Assembly: GCF_009192735.1 (NCBI RefSeq)
Contig: NZ_VTFU01000001.1
Span: forward strand, 930,001 to 994,000
DNA length: 64,000 bases
Source of the DNA: Arthrobacter gandavensis
Lineage (GTDB): Bacteria; Actinomycetota; Actinomycetes; Actinomycetales; Micrococcaceae
Direction of reading: 5' to 3'
How positions within the stretch are numbered: the first letter of the stretch is position 1; each line of letters starts with the position of its first letter. Shown one piece after another: positions 13,723 to 22,276 of this stretch. The notes beneath the pieces were generated by a model that was not told the DNA's origin, did not search any database, and worked only from the letters and a program-made list of their open reading frames with translations. Both the position numbers and the translations under genes were made by a program.

Positions 13723-14367
13723 ATGCGATTTGTAGAACCCTCCCGTGAAGTCCTGGCCGAAACGTTGCTTGCGGCCGGTCCTCAAGCACCCACTTTATGC
13801 GAAGGCTGGCTCACCAAGGACCTGGCCGCGCACCTCTATTTGCGGGAGCACCGCCCCGCCGCGGCCCTCGGCTTTTTCCTGAAGCCGTTCGCGGCCAAGA
13901 CCGACAAGGCCATGGAAGAGACCGCCGCCAAGGCGTCCACCGTCGAGGGCTACAACAAGCTCGTCCGCGCCTTCCGTGCCGGCCCGCCGCGCCTGTCCCC
14001 CATGCACCTGAAAGCCGTGGACAACAGCGCCAACCTCGTGGAGTACTTCATCCACACCGAAGACGTGCGCCGCGCCGGTGACCGCTGGGCGCCGCGCGCC
14101 CTGGATTCCGGCTACTCCGATGCCCTGTGGGCCGACCTGATCAAGCGTGCCGCCCTGCTGTACCGCGGCGTGGACCTGGGCATTGTCCTGGTTCGTCCCG
14201 ACGGCCCCCGCCATGTTGCCAAGCGTGCTCCGGTTTCAGTGGCCATCATTGGCGAGCCGGGTGAGCTGCTGATGCACGCCCACGGCCGCACCAAGCAGGC
14301 CCTGGTCATGTTCGAGGGCCAGCCGGACGCCGTCGCGCTCCTGGAAAGCGCCGATATCGGACTCTAG
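13723..14367 (+). CDS. TIGR03085-type metal-binding (MDMPI-like) protein
   Basis: 214-aa protein of the DinB/MDMPI fold seen across actinobacteria. It begins MRFVEPSREVLAETLL, has CEGWLTKDLAAHLYLREHRP (the histidine of the first helix) and a second metal-site region EYFIHTEDVRRA, matching the three-histidine arrangement of mycothiol-dependent enzymes. The substrate is unknown. Divergent from hisI. The ATG is preceded by an in-frame GTG (13720) and there is no Shine-Dalgarno; the frame is open further upstream but that part overlaps the promoter region and looks non-coding. Confidence 0.8.
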   Translation: MRFVEPSREVLAETLLAAGPQAPTLCEGWLTKDLAAHLYLREHRPAAALGFFLKPFAAKTDKAMEETAAKASTVEGYNKLVRAFRAGPPRLSPMHLKAVDNSANLVEYFIHTEDVRRAGDRWAPRALDSGYSDALWADLIKRAALLYRGVDLGIVLVRPDGPRHVAKRAPVSVAIIGEPGELLMHAHGRTKQALVMFEGQPDAVALLESADIGL

Positions 14368-14393
14368 CGCCCCCTTTTAGCAAAGGCACACCG

Positions 14394-14891
14394 GTGGAAA
14401 ACACGCGTCCTGACCCGTCAGTAATCCGCCTCTTTCCCGGCTGGGCGAATTCTCCGGTGTGGATTCCGGGTGGTCCGGTGGAGCTGCAGGATTCGCTGCT
14501 GACCCGTGAGCTCATTGAGGACCTGCTGGTTTGGGAAACCCGTTATTACGACGCCGGTCCGCAGGACCCGGCAGAGCGCCAAAGCACGGGAAGTCAGCCG
14601 GGGCCCCGGGAACGGCAACACATTGCCGGCGGAAAGGACCTGGCCGATCGGCTGGCCGCGGAATTGGGACACTCCTTCGCTGTTACTTTTGAATCAGGGC
14701 TTGACCACTATGCCGCCCGGAGCCGCACTCCTGCCACCAATCCCGCCGCGGCGCGCTTCTTCGCCCGGGAGTTCGAGGAAGCGGCGGCTGAGGAGGAAAG
14801 ACTCCGGACTGCCGGACCGCTGCAGGCCCATGCGCCCCTCTCGGGTAAGTCCTTCGGTCCGTCTCCCCGGGACGACGGTGAACGGATGTGA
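14394..14891 (+). CDS. hypothetical protein
   Basis: 165 aa, not recognised. It starts with GTG (AAAGG upstream), 26 bp after the MDMPI-like gene and in the same direction, so probably co-transcribed. It has no signal peptide or membrane segment. The N-terminal half (RLFPGWANSPVWIPGGPVEL, LTRELIEDLLVWETRYYD) looks folded; the C-terminal third is Ala/Glu-rich (about residues 115-145) and likely helical. Codon use with GC-rich third positions is like that of its neighbours, which supports coding. Function unknown. Confidence 0.6.
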   Translation: MENTRPDPSVIRLFPGWANSPVWIPGGPVELQDSLLTRELIEDLLVWETRYYDAGPQDPAERQSTGSQPGPRERQHIAGGKDLADRLAAELGHSFAVTFESGLDHYAARSRTPATNPAAARFFAREFEEAAAEEERLRTAGPLQAHAPLSGKSFGPSPRDDGERM

Positions 14892-15011
14892 GCTGCGCTG
14901 ATCAGCGGTGAGCGGCCCCGAGCAGGTTTGGGCGGCAGTCTTTACTGATGGCCCTCCGGCTCCACGCATGCGACCTTCCGGCGCGCGGCCGGATCATGAG
15001 CCCGGGGTTCC

Positions 15012-15584
15012 TTATCCGTCAGTACCCACCGGAACGGATAAAGCCGAAGGCGGGATGAACGCAGCCAGCCAGACGCCCGACGCCGATCGGTGGAAGGTAA
15101 CCCCGTGGGATGCTGCTGTGCCGGTATCAATGCCGAGGATCACTGGAGCAGTGTCCTTGCGCAGTCCCACTTGGCGTGCCTGCTCCGCCGTCTCTGCCAA
15201 GTGAACAAACTGCCGCTGCATGGGAAGAATCCCGGCGTCCAGAATGGCGCCGACACTGGCGCGGGACGTTCCGTGGAACAGTGTGTGCGGAGGCTCGGCG
15301 GTTTCGGCCTCCGCCACAATGCTGACGGAGTGACCGTGGACAGCACGTATCCGGCCGTCGCGTATTTGGTGCCGTTTTTTTGCCGCCGCATCCACCACCT
15401 GGTGGAGCAGCGGCACGTCAACGGCTTCCCATTCCGGCCCCATCAGCCGCAGGGCTCGAATGACGTCCACCACCGGTGTCCAGCCTTCCGGGTCCAACTC
15501 CAGGCCGTATTCCTGAGGAGCATGGCGCAGGGCGTGGGACAGCACGCGGCTGATCTCGGATCGGCTTGGTCTATTCACAGGCAC
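15012..15584 (-). CDS. RNA 2'-phosphotransferase KptA/Tpt1 family
   Basis: 190-aa homologue of Tpt1/KptA, which removes a 2'-phosphate from RNA using NAD+ and forms ADP-ribose 1'',2''-cyclic phosphate. Conserved blocks in order: LSHALRHAPQEYGLELDPEGW (catalytic Arg region), KKRHQI, RIRAVHGHS, and LFHGTS with the NAD-contacting His-Gly-Thr. In yeast the enzyme completes tRNA splicing; bacteria have no matching splicing pathway, so the substrate here is unknown. The start is GTG at 15584 (a second GTG two codons on); TATAGT lies 5 nt upstream, so the mRNA may be leaderless. It is isolated from RNA-processing genes. Confidence 0.88.
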   Translation of the reverse strand: MPVNRPSRSEISRVLSHALRHAPQEYGLELDPEGWTPVVDVIRALRLMGPEWEAVDVPLLHQVVDAAAKKRHQIRDGRIRAVHGHSVSIVAEAETAEPPHTLFHGTSRASVGAILDAGILPMQRQFVHLAETAEQARQVGLRKDTAPVILGIDTGTAASHGVTFHRSASGVWLAAFIPPSALSVPVGTDG

Positions 15585-15589
15585 GCACC

Positions 15590-15595
15590 ACTATA
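15590..15595 (-). promoter_or_regulatory. candidate -10 element of kptA homologue
   Basis: TATAGT on the minus strand, ending 5 nt before the GTG at 15584 and 11 nt before the next in-frame GTG at 15578. There is no Shine-Dalgarno before either, consistent with a leaderless transcript. No clear -35. Confidence 0.4.
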
Positions 15596-15626
15596 GGGGT
15601 TCCTTGCCCCGGCTGGGACCGCGGGT

Positions 15627-16649
15627 CTAGCCGGCAGGATCAGTGTCAGGTTTCTCCGGACGGTGTCCGGCAATTGCCGCCCGGGTGTCACCGGTTTCGT
15701 GCCCGTCCTTCTTCTTGCCGAACGGCAGCACCTTCATCAGCGGGTGCAGGATCGCCATGACAACCAGGCCCCAGACCAGACCGACAACAGCCGAGCACAG
15801 CGTATTCACGAGCCAGCCGAGGAATCCGCCCACAACCGCAAGACCGGCCACGGGGTGCTCGAGAGCATGCACCAGGTCATACGGGGCATGCCAGCCGAGG
15901 TCTGACACGCCTACCAGCATGATGTGCCCACCCACCCAGAGCATGGCGATGGTTCCCACGAAGGTGATGGCCGCCAGCACGGCCGGCATTCCCTTGACCA
16001 GCAAACCACCCACGCGCTGGGCGCCGGCTGATTCCTTTTTGGCGAGATGCAGGCCTATGTCGTCCATCTTGACGATGAGGCCAACTGCCCCGTACACGAG
16101 AACGGTGATCGCAATAGCCACGACCACGAGGATGACCGCACGGACCCAGATGGAGGCATCGCCCACCTCGTTCATGGAAATGACCATGATTTCGCAGGAG
16201 AGGATGAAGTCGGTGGTGATGGCGCCCTTGACCACTTTGGACTCGGCGCCGGGCCCCCGTTCCACGGCGGGTTCCTTCTTGGCCTCATGGTGGCCAAAGA
16301 ACTTGTGCCAGACCTTTTCCGCACCTTCGTAGCAAAGATAGGTTCCGCCCAGCATCAGGATAAACGGAATGATCCATGGGACGAAGGCGCTGATCAGCAA
16401 CAGTGCGGGCAGGATGATGAGCAGCTTATTGCGCAGCGATCCCCAGAAAATCTTCTTGATCATCGGCAGTTCACGGGACGGGTCCGCGCCGGACACGTAC
16501 TGCGGGGTGACGGCCGCGTCATCGATAACGACGCCGGCGGCTTTGGCTCCGGCTTTCGCGGCTCCGGCGGCGATGTCATCCACTGAGGCTGCGGCGATAC
16601 GTGCCAGGGCGGCTACGTCGTCCAGCAGCGCGACGAGTCCGCCGCTCAA
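15627..16649 (-). CDS. DUF808 family inner membrane protein (YedI-like)
   Basis: 340-aa membrane protein of the DUF808 family, function unknown. It has the typical opening SGGLVALLDDVAALARIAAAS, then GAAKAGAKAAGVVIDDAAVTPQYV, and several hydrophobic segments (about residues 77-105, 155-200, 225-260 and 275-315). The start is TTG, chosen because an ideal GGAGGAG lies 5 nt upstream; an in-frame GTG five codons earlier lies inside that ribosome site and is rejected. Transcribed alone, with TATAAT on its strand at 16721-16726. Confidence 0.88.
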   Translation of the reverse strand: MSGGLVALLDDVAALARIAAASVDDIAAGAAKAGAKAAGVVIDDAAVTPQYVSGADPSRELPMIKKIFWGSLRNKLLIILPALLLISAFVPWIIPFILMLGGTYLCYEGAEKVWHKFFGHHEAKKEPAVERGPGAESKVVKGAITTDFILSCEIMVISMNEVGDASIWVRAVILVVVAIAITVLVYGAVGLIVKMDDIGLHLAKKESAGAQRVGGLLVKGMPAVLAAITFVGTIAMLWVGGHIMLVGVSDLGWHAPYDLVHALEHPVAGLAVVGGFLGWLVNTLCSAVVGLVWGLVVMAILHPLMKVLPFGKKKDGHETGDTRAAIAGHRPEKPDTDPAG

Positions 16650-16720
16650 CGAACTCCTCCGCACTGAAGGCGGATCTGGGCATGGAAGCCTCGGCTGAAA
16701 TATGTGAATGGCATAGTGGG

Positions 16721-16726
16721 ATTATA
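16721..16726 (-). promoter_or_regulatory. candidate -10 element of DUF808 gene
   Basis: Perfect TATAAT on the minus strand, about 70 nt upstream of the TTG start, within the otherwise featureless 16650-16817 gap. The -35 position is poor. Confidence 0.4.
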
Positions 16727-16817
16727 GGTCCGCAGGATTACCGTTTCCTGAAAACTCCCGTCCGGCATGTCAGTGGGAGCCATCATGCCGGCGCATCGTC
16801 TGGGAACTGCTGCGCGG

Positions 16818-17204
16818 CTATGGACGAAGAATCTCATCGCCGTCACTGACTAGAGCGACGGCCACGCCATGTTTTGAAGCCAGCGACGTAAAGAGAGCCC
16901 TCGCCTGGGAATCTTGACTCCAGGCAAAGGCCCCGTAAACCACTGATGCCCCAATCGAATAATCAGTCAGCCGAACTTCCAGATCAGGGTCCGCGTCGAT
17001 TTCTTCGATCATCGGGGAATCAGGGCCGTTCATCGGTGGAAACGTTTGAATAAGCTCTTTGTAAAACGCCCTTAATGATGGAGTTGTCACGGCTGCGTCG
17101 TCGTAAGAATGGTCCTCGGACCATGCCGACTGACTCTCCCACCACACCGGGAAATCCGCATCGGTCACGCTGTCCGGATCAAATGCCAACATATCATAAG
17201 TCAT
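16818..17204 (-). CDS. hypothetical protein
   Basis: 128 aa from the ATG at MTYDMLAFDP; not recognised. No signal peptide or membrane segment. The protein is acidic and aromatic-rich (FPVWWESQSAWSEDHSYDD), with YSIGASVVYGAFAWSQ and FTSLASKHGVAVALVSDGDEI at the C-terminus. This style resembles small cytosolic proteins found singly in actinobacteria, some of them immunity-like, but I see no partner toxin gene, so that is only a thought. Base composition is a little lower in GC than its neighbours. Divergent from the permease gene. Confidence 0.55.
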   Translation of the reverse strand: MTYDMLAFDPDSVTDADFPVWWESQSAWSEDHSYDDAAVTTPSLRAFYKELIQTFPPMNGPDSPMIEEIDADPDLEVRLTDYSIGASVVYGAFAWSQDSQARALFTSLASKHGVAVALVSDGDEILRP

Positions 17205-17391
17205 GCTCCGCACAATACCGCCCGGTGGAATTCATTCCGGTTGCGCGACACGGGTTCGCACCGCTTTGGGAGGCGGCCTTCCTGATGTCCTGAGTGATCA
17301 CCATCCGACAGCCGGCATCTCCCCGGGAGGTCCGGCCAGCATCCTTTCAATCGTCACAAACCCACGCAGGACAGCTCAGACGCGCTGTGAC

Positions 17392-17421
17392 TTGACTCAC
17401 CCTTTCCCCGTCTGCAACGAT
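17392..17421 (+). promoter_or_regulatory. predicted promoter of permease operon
   Basis: TTGACT (17392-17397), 18-bp spacer, AACGAT (17416-17421). The predicted start lands at about 17428, the first base of the palindrome below. Confidence 0.5.
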
Positions 17422-17427
17422 GATCCC

Positions 17428-17449
17428 GCCGACCAACCAGTTGGTCGGC
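17428..17449. promoter_or_regulatory. 22-bp perfect palindrome, likely TetR-family operator
   Basis: GCCGACCAAC, CA, GTTGGTCGGC: 10-bp arms with a 2-bp centre, placed over the predicted transcription start and 34 bp before the permease ATG. Size and symmetry fit a TetR-family site, and the only regulator nearby is the TetR protein two genes downstream. No second copy was noticed elsewhere in the window. Confidence 0.7.
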
Positions 17450-17482
17450 CGTCCTCTCTTCGCACAACCACACGGGGGTCCC

Positions 17483-18997
17483 ATGAGCAGTTCCACGCAC
17501 CGTCCGCCAACTGCTTCCCTGCAGCCCGGCGGGAAAGGCCTTGCTTCGGGCAAGCTGGGGCTATTCCCCTCAACGGTGATCGGCCTCGCCTCCACTGCCC
17601 CGCTCTATTCACTGGCAGCCACACTGGGCTTTATCGTGATGGCCGCCGGCTCCCAGGCACCTGCCGCGCTGATCGTGGCCTTCATTCCGATGTGCCTGAC
17701 AGCCTTTGCCTACCGCGAGCTGAACACGGCCATACCGGACAGCGGCACCGCGTTCACGTGGGCATCCAAGGCGTTCGGTCCCCGGACCGGGTGGATGGCC
17801 GGGTGGGGGGTCATGGTGGCCGGGGTGATCGTCATGGCAAGCCAGACCGAGGTCGCCTCCAAGTACCTGCTGCTCCTGATCGGGGACGGGTCGATTGCCC
17901 AGAACAAGACGCTGGTGACGGCCTTTGGTGCGCTGATCATCGTGGTCATGACGTGGGTCTCCTACCGGAACGTGGAGACCGGCGCGTGGACCCAGTATCT
18001 GCTGATGGCACTGCAGTACGCAGCGATCATTGCCTTCTGCATCGGCCTGTACTTCGCCATCACCGCAGCCCCGAGCCTCGGCCTGGCGTTTTCCTGGGAC
18101 TGGTTCAACCCCTTCGCCACGGACAACCCTGCGGGCTTCATCCAAGCGGTACTGATTGCCATCTTTATCTACTGGGGCTGGGACACCTGCCTGGCCCTCG
18201 CCGAGGAGACGAAAAATCCGCGCACCACGCCGGGTTTTGCCGCACTGCTGTCCACCGTGATGCTGCTCGTCACCTACATCGGCATCACAGTGCTGGCGAT
18301 GTTGTTCGCCGGCGTGGGCACCGATGGCAAGGGGCTGGCCAATCCGGACGGCGCGGAGGACGTCTTCTTCGCCCTGCGGACCGATGCCCTCGGTTCCTGG
18401 GGCTGGCTGCTGGTCTTCGCCGTCGCAGTCTCAGCGCTGGCGACCTGCCAGACGACCATCCTGCCGACGGCCCGCGGCACTCTGGCGATGGGAGTGTACG
18501 GCGCCCTGCCCAAACGGTTCTCGGTCATCAACACTCTCTTCAAGACCCCCAGCTATTCAACGGTCTTCACCGGGGCGGCGTCACTGGTGTTCTACGTGGG
18601 AATGACCATTGTCTCCGGGGACATTCTGGCCGACACCATCGAGAGCACCTCCCTCGCCGTGGCCATGTACTACGCCATCACCTCGTTCGCCTGCATCTGG
18701 TGGTTCCGCTCGAGCCTGTTCTCGTCGGCGCGCAACCTGCTGCTGCGCTTCATCCTTCCGCTGGTCGGCGGCCTGATGATGGCCGGCGTGTTCCTCTTCT
18801 CCGCCGTCAGCATGCTGGATCCGGAGTACGGCACCACCACGGTGCTGGGCATCAGCGGAACCTTCGTGATGGGCGTCGGCTCCCTGGCGGCGGGCGTCGT
18901 CGTCATGGCCGTCTGGTCCCGCATGCCGGCCGCACGCGAGTTTTTCGAGGGCCGTTCGCTCAACAAGGACACTCCGGTCCTGGTGCCCGAGCACTGA
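17483..18997 (+). CDS. APC superfamily amino acid/amine permease
   Basis: 504-aa transporter with about 12 membrane helices. The first-helix motif GLASTAPLYSLAATLG and the sequences SGTAFTWASKAFGP, FIYWGWDTCLALAEETKNP and GTLAMGVYGALPKRF are typical of the amino acid-polyamine-organocation superfamily. The start is ATG (MSSSTH) with GGGGG 5 nt upstream; the frame is open upstream but that would run through the operator. It is co-transcribed with a saccharopine-dehydrogenase-like gene 51 bp downstream, so lysine or a related amino acid or amine is a plausible substrate (inference). Confidence 0.88.
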   Translation: MSSSTHRPPTASLQPGGKGLASGKLGLFPSTVIGLASTAPLYSLAATLGFIVMAAGSQAPAALIVAFIPMCLTAFAYRELNTAIPDSGTAFTWASKAFGPRTGWMAGWGVMVAGVIVMASQTEVASKYLLLLIGDGSIAQNKTLVTAFGALIIVVMTWVSYRNVETGAWTQYLLMALQYAAIIAFCIGLYFAITAAPSLGLAFSWDWFNPFATDNPAGFIQAVLIAIFIYWGWDTCLALAEETKNPRTTPGFAALLSTVMLLVTYIGITVLAMLFAGVGTDGKGLANPDGAEDVFFALRTDALGSWGWLLVFAVAVSALATCQTTILPTARGTLAMGVYGALPKRFSVINTLFKTPSYSTVFTGAASLVFYVGMTIVSGDILADTIESTSLAVAMYYAITSFACIWWFRSSLFSSARNLLLRFILPLVGGLMMAGVFLFSAVSMLDPEYGTTTVLGISGTFVMGVGSLAAGVVVMAVWSRMPAAREFFEGRSLNKDTPVLVPEH

Positions 18998-19048
18998 CAG
19001 ACGCACCACATTAAGCCAACTCACCAATCAATTCGAAAGCGATTCATT

Positions 19049-20272
19049 ATGCACATCCTCATTCTCGGTGCCGGCGGCGTTGGATCCGCCGCTGCCCGCA
19101 TCGCCTCCCGCCGCCCTTTCTTCGACCGGATGACCATCGCGGACTACGATCCGTCCCGCCCCGAGGCCCTGGTCGCAGCCGTCGGCGACAGCCGCTACAG
19201 CGCAGCTCAGGTGGATGCCTCCAACGAAGAGAGCATCGTGGAGCTGATCCGCTCCACCAATGCCACCCACGTGCTTAACGCGGTGGACCCCCGGTTCGTG
19301 ATGCCCATCTTCAACGCCTGCAAGGCCGCCGGTGTCACATACGTGGACATGGCCATGAGCCTGTCCGTCCGCCACCCCGAGGAACCCTTCACCAAAACGA
19401 ACGTCATGCTCGGGGACGACCAGTTTGCCGTTGCGGAAAAGTGGGAGCAGGACGGACAGCTGGCTCTGGTGGGCATGGGCGTGGAGCCCGGTCTTTCCGA
19501 TGTCCTGGCCCGCTATGCCGCCGATGAGCTCTTTACCGAAATCGATGAGCTCAGTGTCCGCGACGGGGCCAACCTGACAGTGGAGGGCTATGACTTCGCA
19601 CCCTCCTTCTCGATTTGGACCACCATCGAGGAGTGCCTGAACCCACCGGTGCTTTTCGACAAGGACAAGGGCGGCTGGTTTGCCCGTGAGCCTTTCTCCG
19701 ATCCCGTCACTTTCGAGTTCCCCGAAGGAATCGGCGAAGTTGAGTGCGTGAATGTCGAGCACGAGGAAGTCTCCCTGATGCCGCGGTGGATCGACGCCAA
19801 GCGGGTGGACTTCAAGTACGGTCTGGGCAACGAGTTCATCGAGGTGCTCCAAACCCTGCACAAGCTGGGCCTGGATTCCACCGAGCCGGTGACCGTGCGC
19901 GGCCAGCAGGTATCTCCCCGCGACGTAGTGGCCGCGTGCCTTCCCGATCCGGCCACGCTGGGTCCCCTGATGAAGGGAAAGACCTGTGCAGGTGTCCTGG
20001 TGAGCGGCACCCGCAAGGACGGTTCCAAGGGTTCGCTGTACCTGTACCACGTTGCCGACAATGAAGAGACCATGGCGCGTGACGACTCGCAGGCCGTGGT
20101 GTGGCAGACCGCCATCAATCCCGTGATTGCCCTCGAGCTGATGGCCAACGGAACATGGTCGGGGGCAGGCGTTCTGGGCCCGGAGGCTTTCGACGCCAAG
20201 CCGTTCCTGGACCTCCTGGCTGCCGAGGAGCCGGCAGGGTACGGTTCCGCCTGGGGTATCGTCGAGAAGTAG
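19049..20272 (+). CDS. saccharopine dehydrogenase family oxidoreductase
   Basis: 407-aa NAD(P)-dependent enzyme. It has an N-terminal Rossmann motif HILILGAGGVGSAAA, the family block LNAVDPRFVMPIFNACKAAGVTYVDMA, and GMGVEPGLSDVLARYAADE, followed by a large substrate domain. The family includes saccharopine reductase, carboxynorspermidine dehydrogenase and lysine 6-dehydrogenase; with a permease upstream and no partner enzyme, a lysine-type dehydrogenase used in catabolism is my best guess, not proven. The ribosome site (GAAAG) is weak. A strong terminator follows, before the tetR gene. Confidence 0.82.
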   Translation: MHILILGAGGVGSAAARIASRRPFFDRMTIADYDPSRPEALVAAVGDSRYSAAQVDASNEESIVELIRSTNATHVLNAVDPRFVMPIFNACKAAGVTYVDMAMSLSVRHPEEPFTKTNVMLGDDQFAVAEKWEQDGQLALVGMGVEPGLSDVLARYAADELFTEIDELSVRDGANLTVEGYDFAPSFSIWTTIEECLNPPVLFDKDKGGWFAREPFSDPVTFEFPEGIGEVECVNVEHEEVSLMPRWIDAKRVDFKYGLGNEFIEVLQTLHKLGLDSTEPVTVRGQQVSPRDVVAACLPDPATLGPLMKGKTCAGVLVSGTRKDGSKGSLYLYHVADNEETMARDDSQAVVWQTAINPVIALELMANGTWSGAGVLGPEAFDAKPFLDLLAAEEPAGYGSAWGIVEK

Positions 20273-20282
20273 ACCCTGAGTG

Positions 20283-20330
20283 CGGCGGCGCACACCATCC
20301 GAGAGGTGGGTGCGCCGCCGTTTCTATTTT
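20283..20330 (+). terminator. intrinsic terminator after saccharopine dehydrogenase-like gene
   Basis: Arms CGGCGGCGCAC (20283-20293) and GTGCGCCGCCG (20310-20320) followed by TTTCTATTTT. It would reduce read-through into the regulator gene. Confidence 0.85.
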
Positions 20331-20348
20331 CCGGAAGAGCCGCAGGTA

Positions 20349-20891
20349 ATGAGCACAGACAGCAAGCAGGACCAGATTATTGACGCCTACGTGGCGCTGC
20401 TCTGCGGGCACGGATCCCAAGAGGCAACCATCGATGCAACCGCCCGGCGCAGCGGGCTGTCCAAGGCGGGCCTGCTGCATCATTTTCCGTCGCGGCAGGC
20501 CCTCGACGACGGGCTGGTCAGCCGGCTGCAGGCCCTGATTGATGCCGACGTGGCAGCCATGGCACGGGAACCTGAGAACGCCGTTCATTACTACCTGTCG
20601 TCGTCGCTGGAGGAAGCATCACCGTTGGAACGCATGGTTGTGGCAGCCACCCGCCTTGCCCAGCGGGGGCATGAGGAGGCAGCCCGGACCCTGCGCATCG
20701 GGCGTGACCGCTGGTACGCCATCCTGGTGGAGGCCTTGGGTGATCCGGCCCTGGCCAAACTGGCGCTGCTGGCCGGAGACGGCTTGAGCTATCACTTGGA
20801 CATCACGCGCGGGGCCGGCGACGCGTTTGTCACCAACGGCACCGTCGAGGAACTGGTCGCGCTGCTGCAGAGCCGCCAGCCCGCCGGGTAG
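20349..20891 (+). CDS. TetR family transcriptional regulator
   Basis: 180 aa. The N-terminal helix-turn-helix is visible as EATIDATARRSGLSKAGLLHHFPSRQAL (residues about 25-52); the rest is the helical ligand domain with DGLSYHLDITRG. The start is ATG (MSTDSKQD), with GGAAGAG and AGG upstream; in-frame sequence further upstream belongs to the terminator. It probably represses the permease/dehydrogenase operon through the 22-bp palindrome at 17428; the intervening terminator may keep its level low unless it has its own promoter, which I could not identify. Confidence 0.9.
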   Translation: MSTDSKQDQIIDAYVALLCGHGSQEATIDATARRSGLSKAGLLHHFPSRQALDDGLVSRLQALIDADVAAMAREPENAVHYYLSSSLEEASPLERMVVAATRLAQRGHEEAARTLRIGRDRWYAILVEALGDPALAKLALLAGDGLSYHLDITRGAGDAFVTNGTVEELVALLQSRQPAG

Positions 20892-20911
20892 GACCTCCGG
20901 AAAACTGCCAA

Positions 20912-20948
20912 GGGCGCCGCACCCCGTCGGGGTGCGGCGCCCTCTTCT
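20912..20948. terminator. bidirectional intrinsic terminator
   Basis: A perfect 14-bp stem GGGCGCCGCACCCC / GGGGTGCGGCGCCC with a GTC loop, then TCTTCT. It lies between the convergent tetR and alcohol dehydrogenase genes and can serve both. Confidence 0.88.
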
Positions 20949-20959
20949 GCGGTCAGGAC

Positions 20960-22000
20960 CTAGATGGTGGCCGCGTCAATGACGAACCGGTAGCGGACGT
21001 CGGACTTCAGCACGCGCTCGTAGGCGGTGTTGATCTCCTTGGCGTCGATCAGTTCAATTTCCGGGGCAATGTTGTGCTCGGCGCAGAAGTCCAGCATCTC
21101 CTGGGTTTCGCGGATGCCGCCGATGTTCGAGGCGGCGTAGGAGCGGCGCTTGCCCATCAGGGTGAACACCGAGATCGGCAGGGCCTCGGGCGGGGCGCCA
21201 ACACTGACCATGGTGCCGTCCAGGCGCAGCAGCGAGAGGTACTGCTGCAGGTCGATCGGCGCGCTGACCGTGTTGATGATCAGGTCGAAGCGGTTGGACA
21301 GCTTCTCGAAGGTGCTCTCGTCACTGGTGGCGTAGTAGTCCTTCGCGCCGAAACGCAGCCCGTCCTCCTGCTTGCTCAGGGTCTGGGACAGGACAGTCAC
21401 GTCGGCGCCCATGGCAACGGCGATCTTGACGGCCATGTGTCCCAGTCCGCCCATGCCGACGACGGCGACGCGCTTGCCCGGGCCTGCATTCCAGTGCGCG
21501 AGCGGCGAGTAGGTGGTGATGCCGGCGCAGAGCAGCGGAGCCGCGGCCTCGTACGGAATACTTTCCGGCACACTCAGCACAAAGTCATCGTTGACCACCA
21601 CGGAGGTGGAGTAACCGCCCTGGGTGATGCTGCCGTCCACGTCCTTGCTGGCGTAGGTGCCGATATTGCCGTTGAGGCAGTACTGCTCCATGCCGGCCTG
21701 GCAGTTTTCACACTCGCGGCATGAGTTGACCAGGCAGCCGACGCCCACGCGGTCGCCGACCTTGTGCTTGGTGACCTCGGAGCCAACCTCGGCCACAGTG
21801 CCGACGATTTCGTGGCCGACCACCTGCGGGTAGGCGATGGGTCCCCATTCCCCGCGGACGGTATGAATATCCGAGTGGCAGACCCCGGCGTAGGCGATGT
21901 CGATCAGGACATCATGCGCACCGACGTCGCGGCGTTCAATCGTTGTGGCGACCAGCGGGTCGGTGGCAGAGGTGGCTGCGTAAGCGCGTGCGGTAGTCAT
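20960..22000 (-). CDS. zinc-dependent NAD(P) alcohol dehydrogenase (CAD/YahK type)
   Basis: 346-aa medium-chain dehydrogenase. Catalytic zinc ligands are in [16 protein letters not shown] and GHEIVG; structural zinc cysteines in [15 protein letters not shown]; the nucleotide fold is [14 protein letters not shown]. The ASNIGG block near residue 290 is typical of the cinnamyl-alcohol/YahK aldehyde-reductase branch, usually NADPH-linked with broad aldehyde range. GGAG sits 4 nt before the ATG. An inverted repeat GTGCC-ATAG-GGCAC at 22025-22038 lies just upstream and could be a regulator site. Confidence 0.92.
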   Translation of the reverse strand: MTTARAYAATSATDPLVATTIERRDVGAHDVLIDIAYAGVCHSDIHTVRGEWGPIAYPQVVGHEIVGTVAEVGSEVTKHKVGDRVGVGCLVNSCRECENCQAGMEQYCLNGNIGTYASKDVDGSITQGGYSTSVVVNDDFVLSVPESIPYEAAAPLLCAGITTYSPLAHWNAGPGKRVAVVGMGGLGHMAVKIAVAMGADVTVLSQTLSKQEDGLRFGAKDYYATSDESTFEKLSNRFDLIINTVSAPIDLQQYLSLLRLDGTMVSVGAPPEALPISVFTLMGKRRSYAASNIGGIRETQEMLDFCAEHNIAPEIELIDAKEINTAYERVLKSDVRYRFVIDAATI

Positions 22001-22066
22001 AATTCTCCAAGCTGTGGGGGAACAGTGCCATAGGGCACTTAGTGCACAAGTCCCCCGCGGCGTCGT

Positions 22067-22270
22067 TTATTTCCGCAGGCTTCCCCCGGCACCGGTTCCG
22101 GACCGTTCCGAGCCCATCCGCAGGGTCTGGAAACCGGCCCACGGCAGCGCCACCAGTGCAAAGGCCATCAGGGGAATCGCCAAGCCCAGTTCGTCACAGC
22201 CTGAGCCGTACCCGGTTTCCGGTGTGCAGACCATGCGGGTCGGATAGACCCCAGTGCGTTCATCCGTCAA
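22067..22270 (-). CDS. possible small membrane protein
   Basis: Open frame of 67 codons from TTG (or 55 from an internal ATG, MVCTPETG) with one convincing hydrophobic segment, LGLAIPLMAFALVALPWAGFQ, after a short Cys-containing N-terminus. It fills the gap between the GNAT and alcohol dehydrogenase genes. No strong ribosome site. Small single-TM proteins of this form are common, but coding is not certain. Confidence 0.35.
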   Translation of the reverse strand: MTDERTGVYPTRMVCTPETGYGSGCDELGLAIPLMAFALVALPWAGFQTLRMGSERSGTGAGGSLRK

Positions 22271-22276
22271 ATGTAT

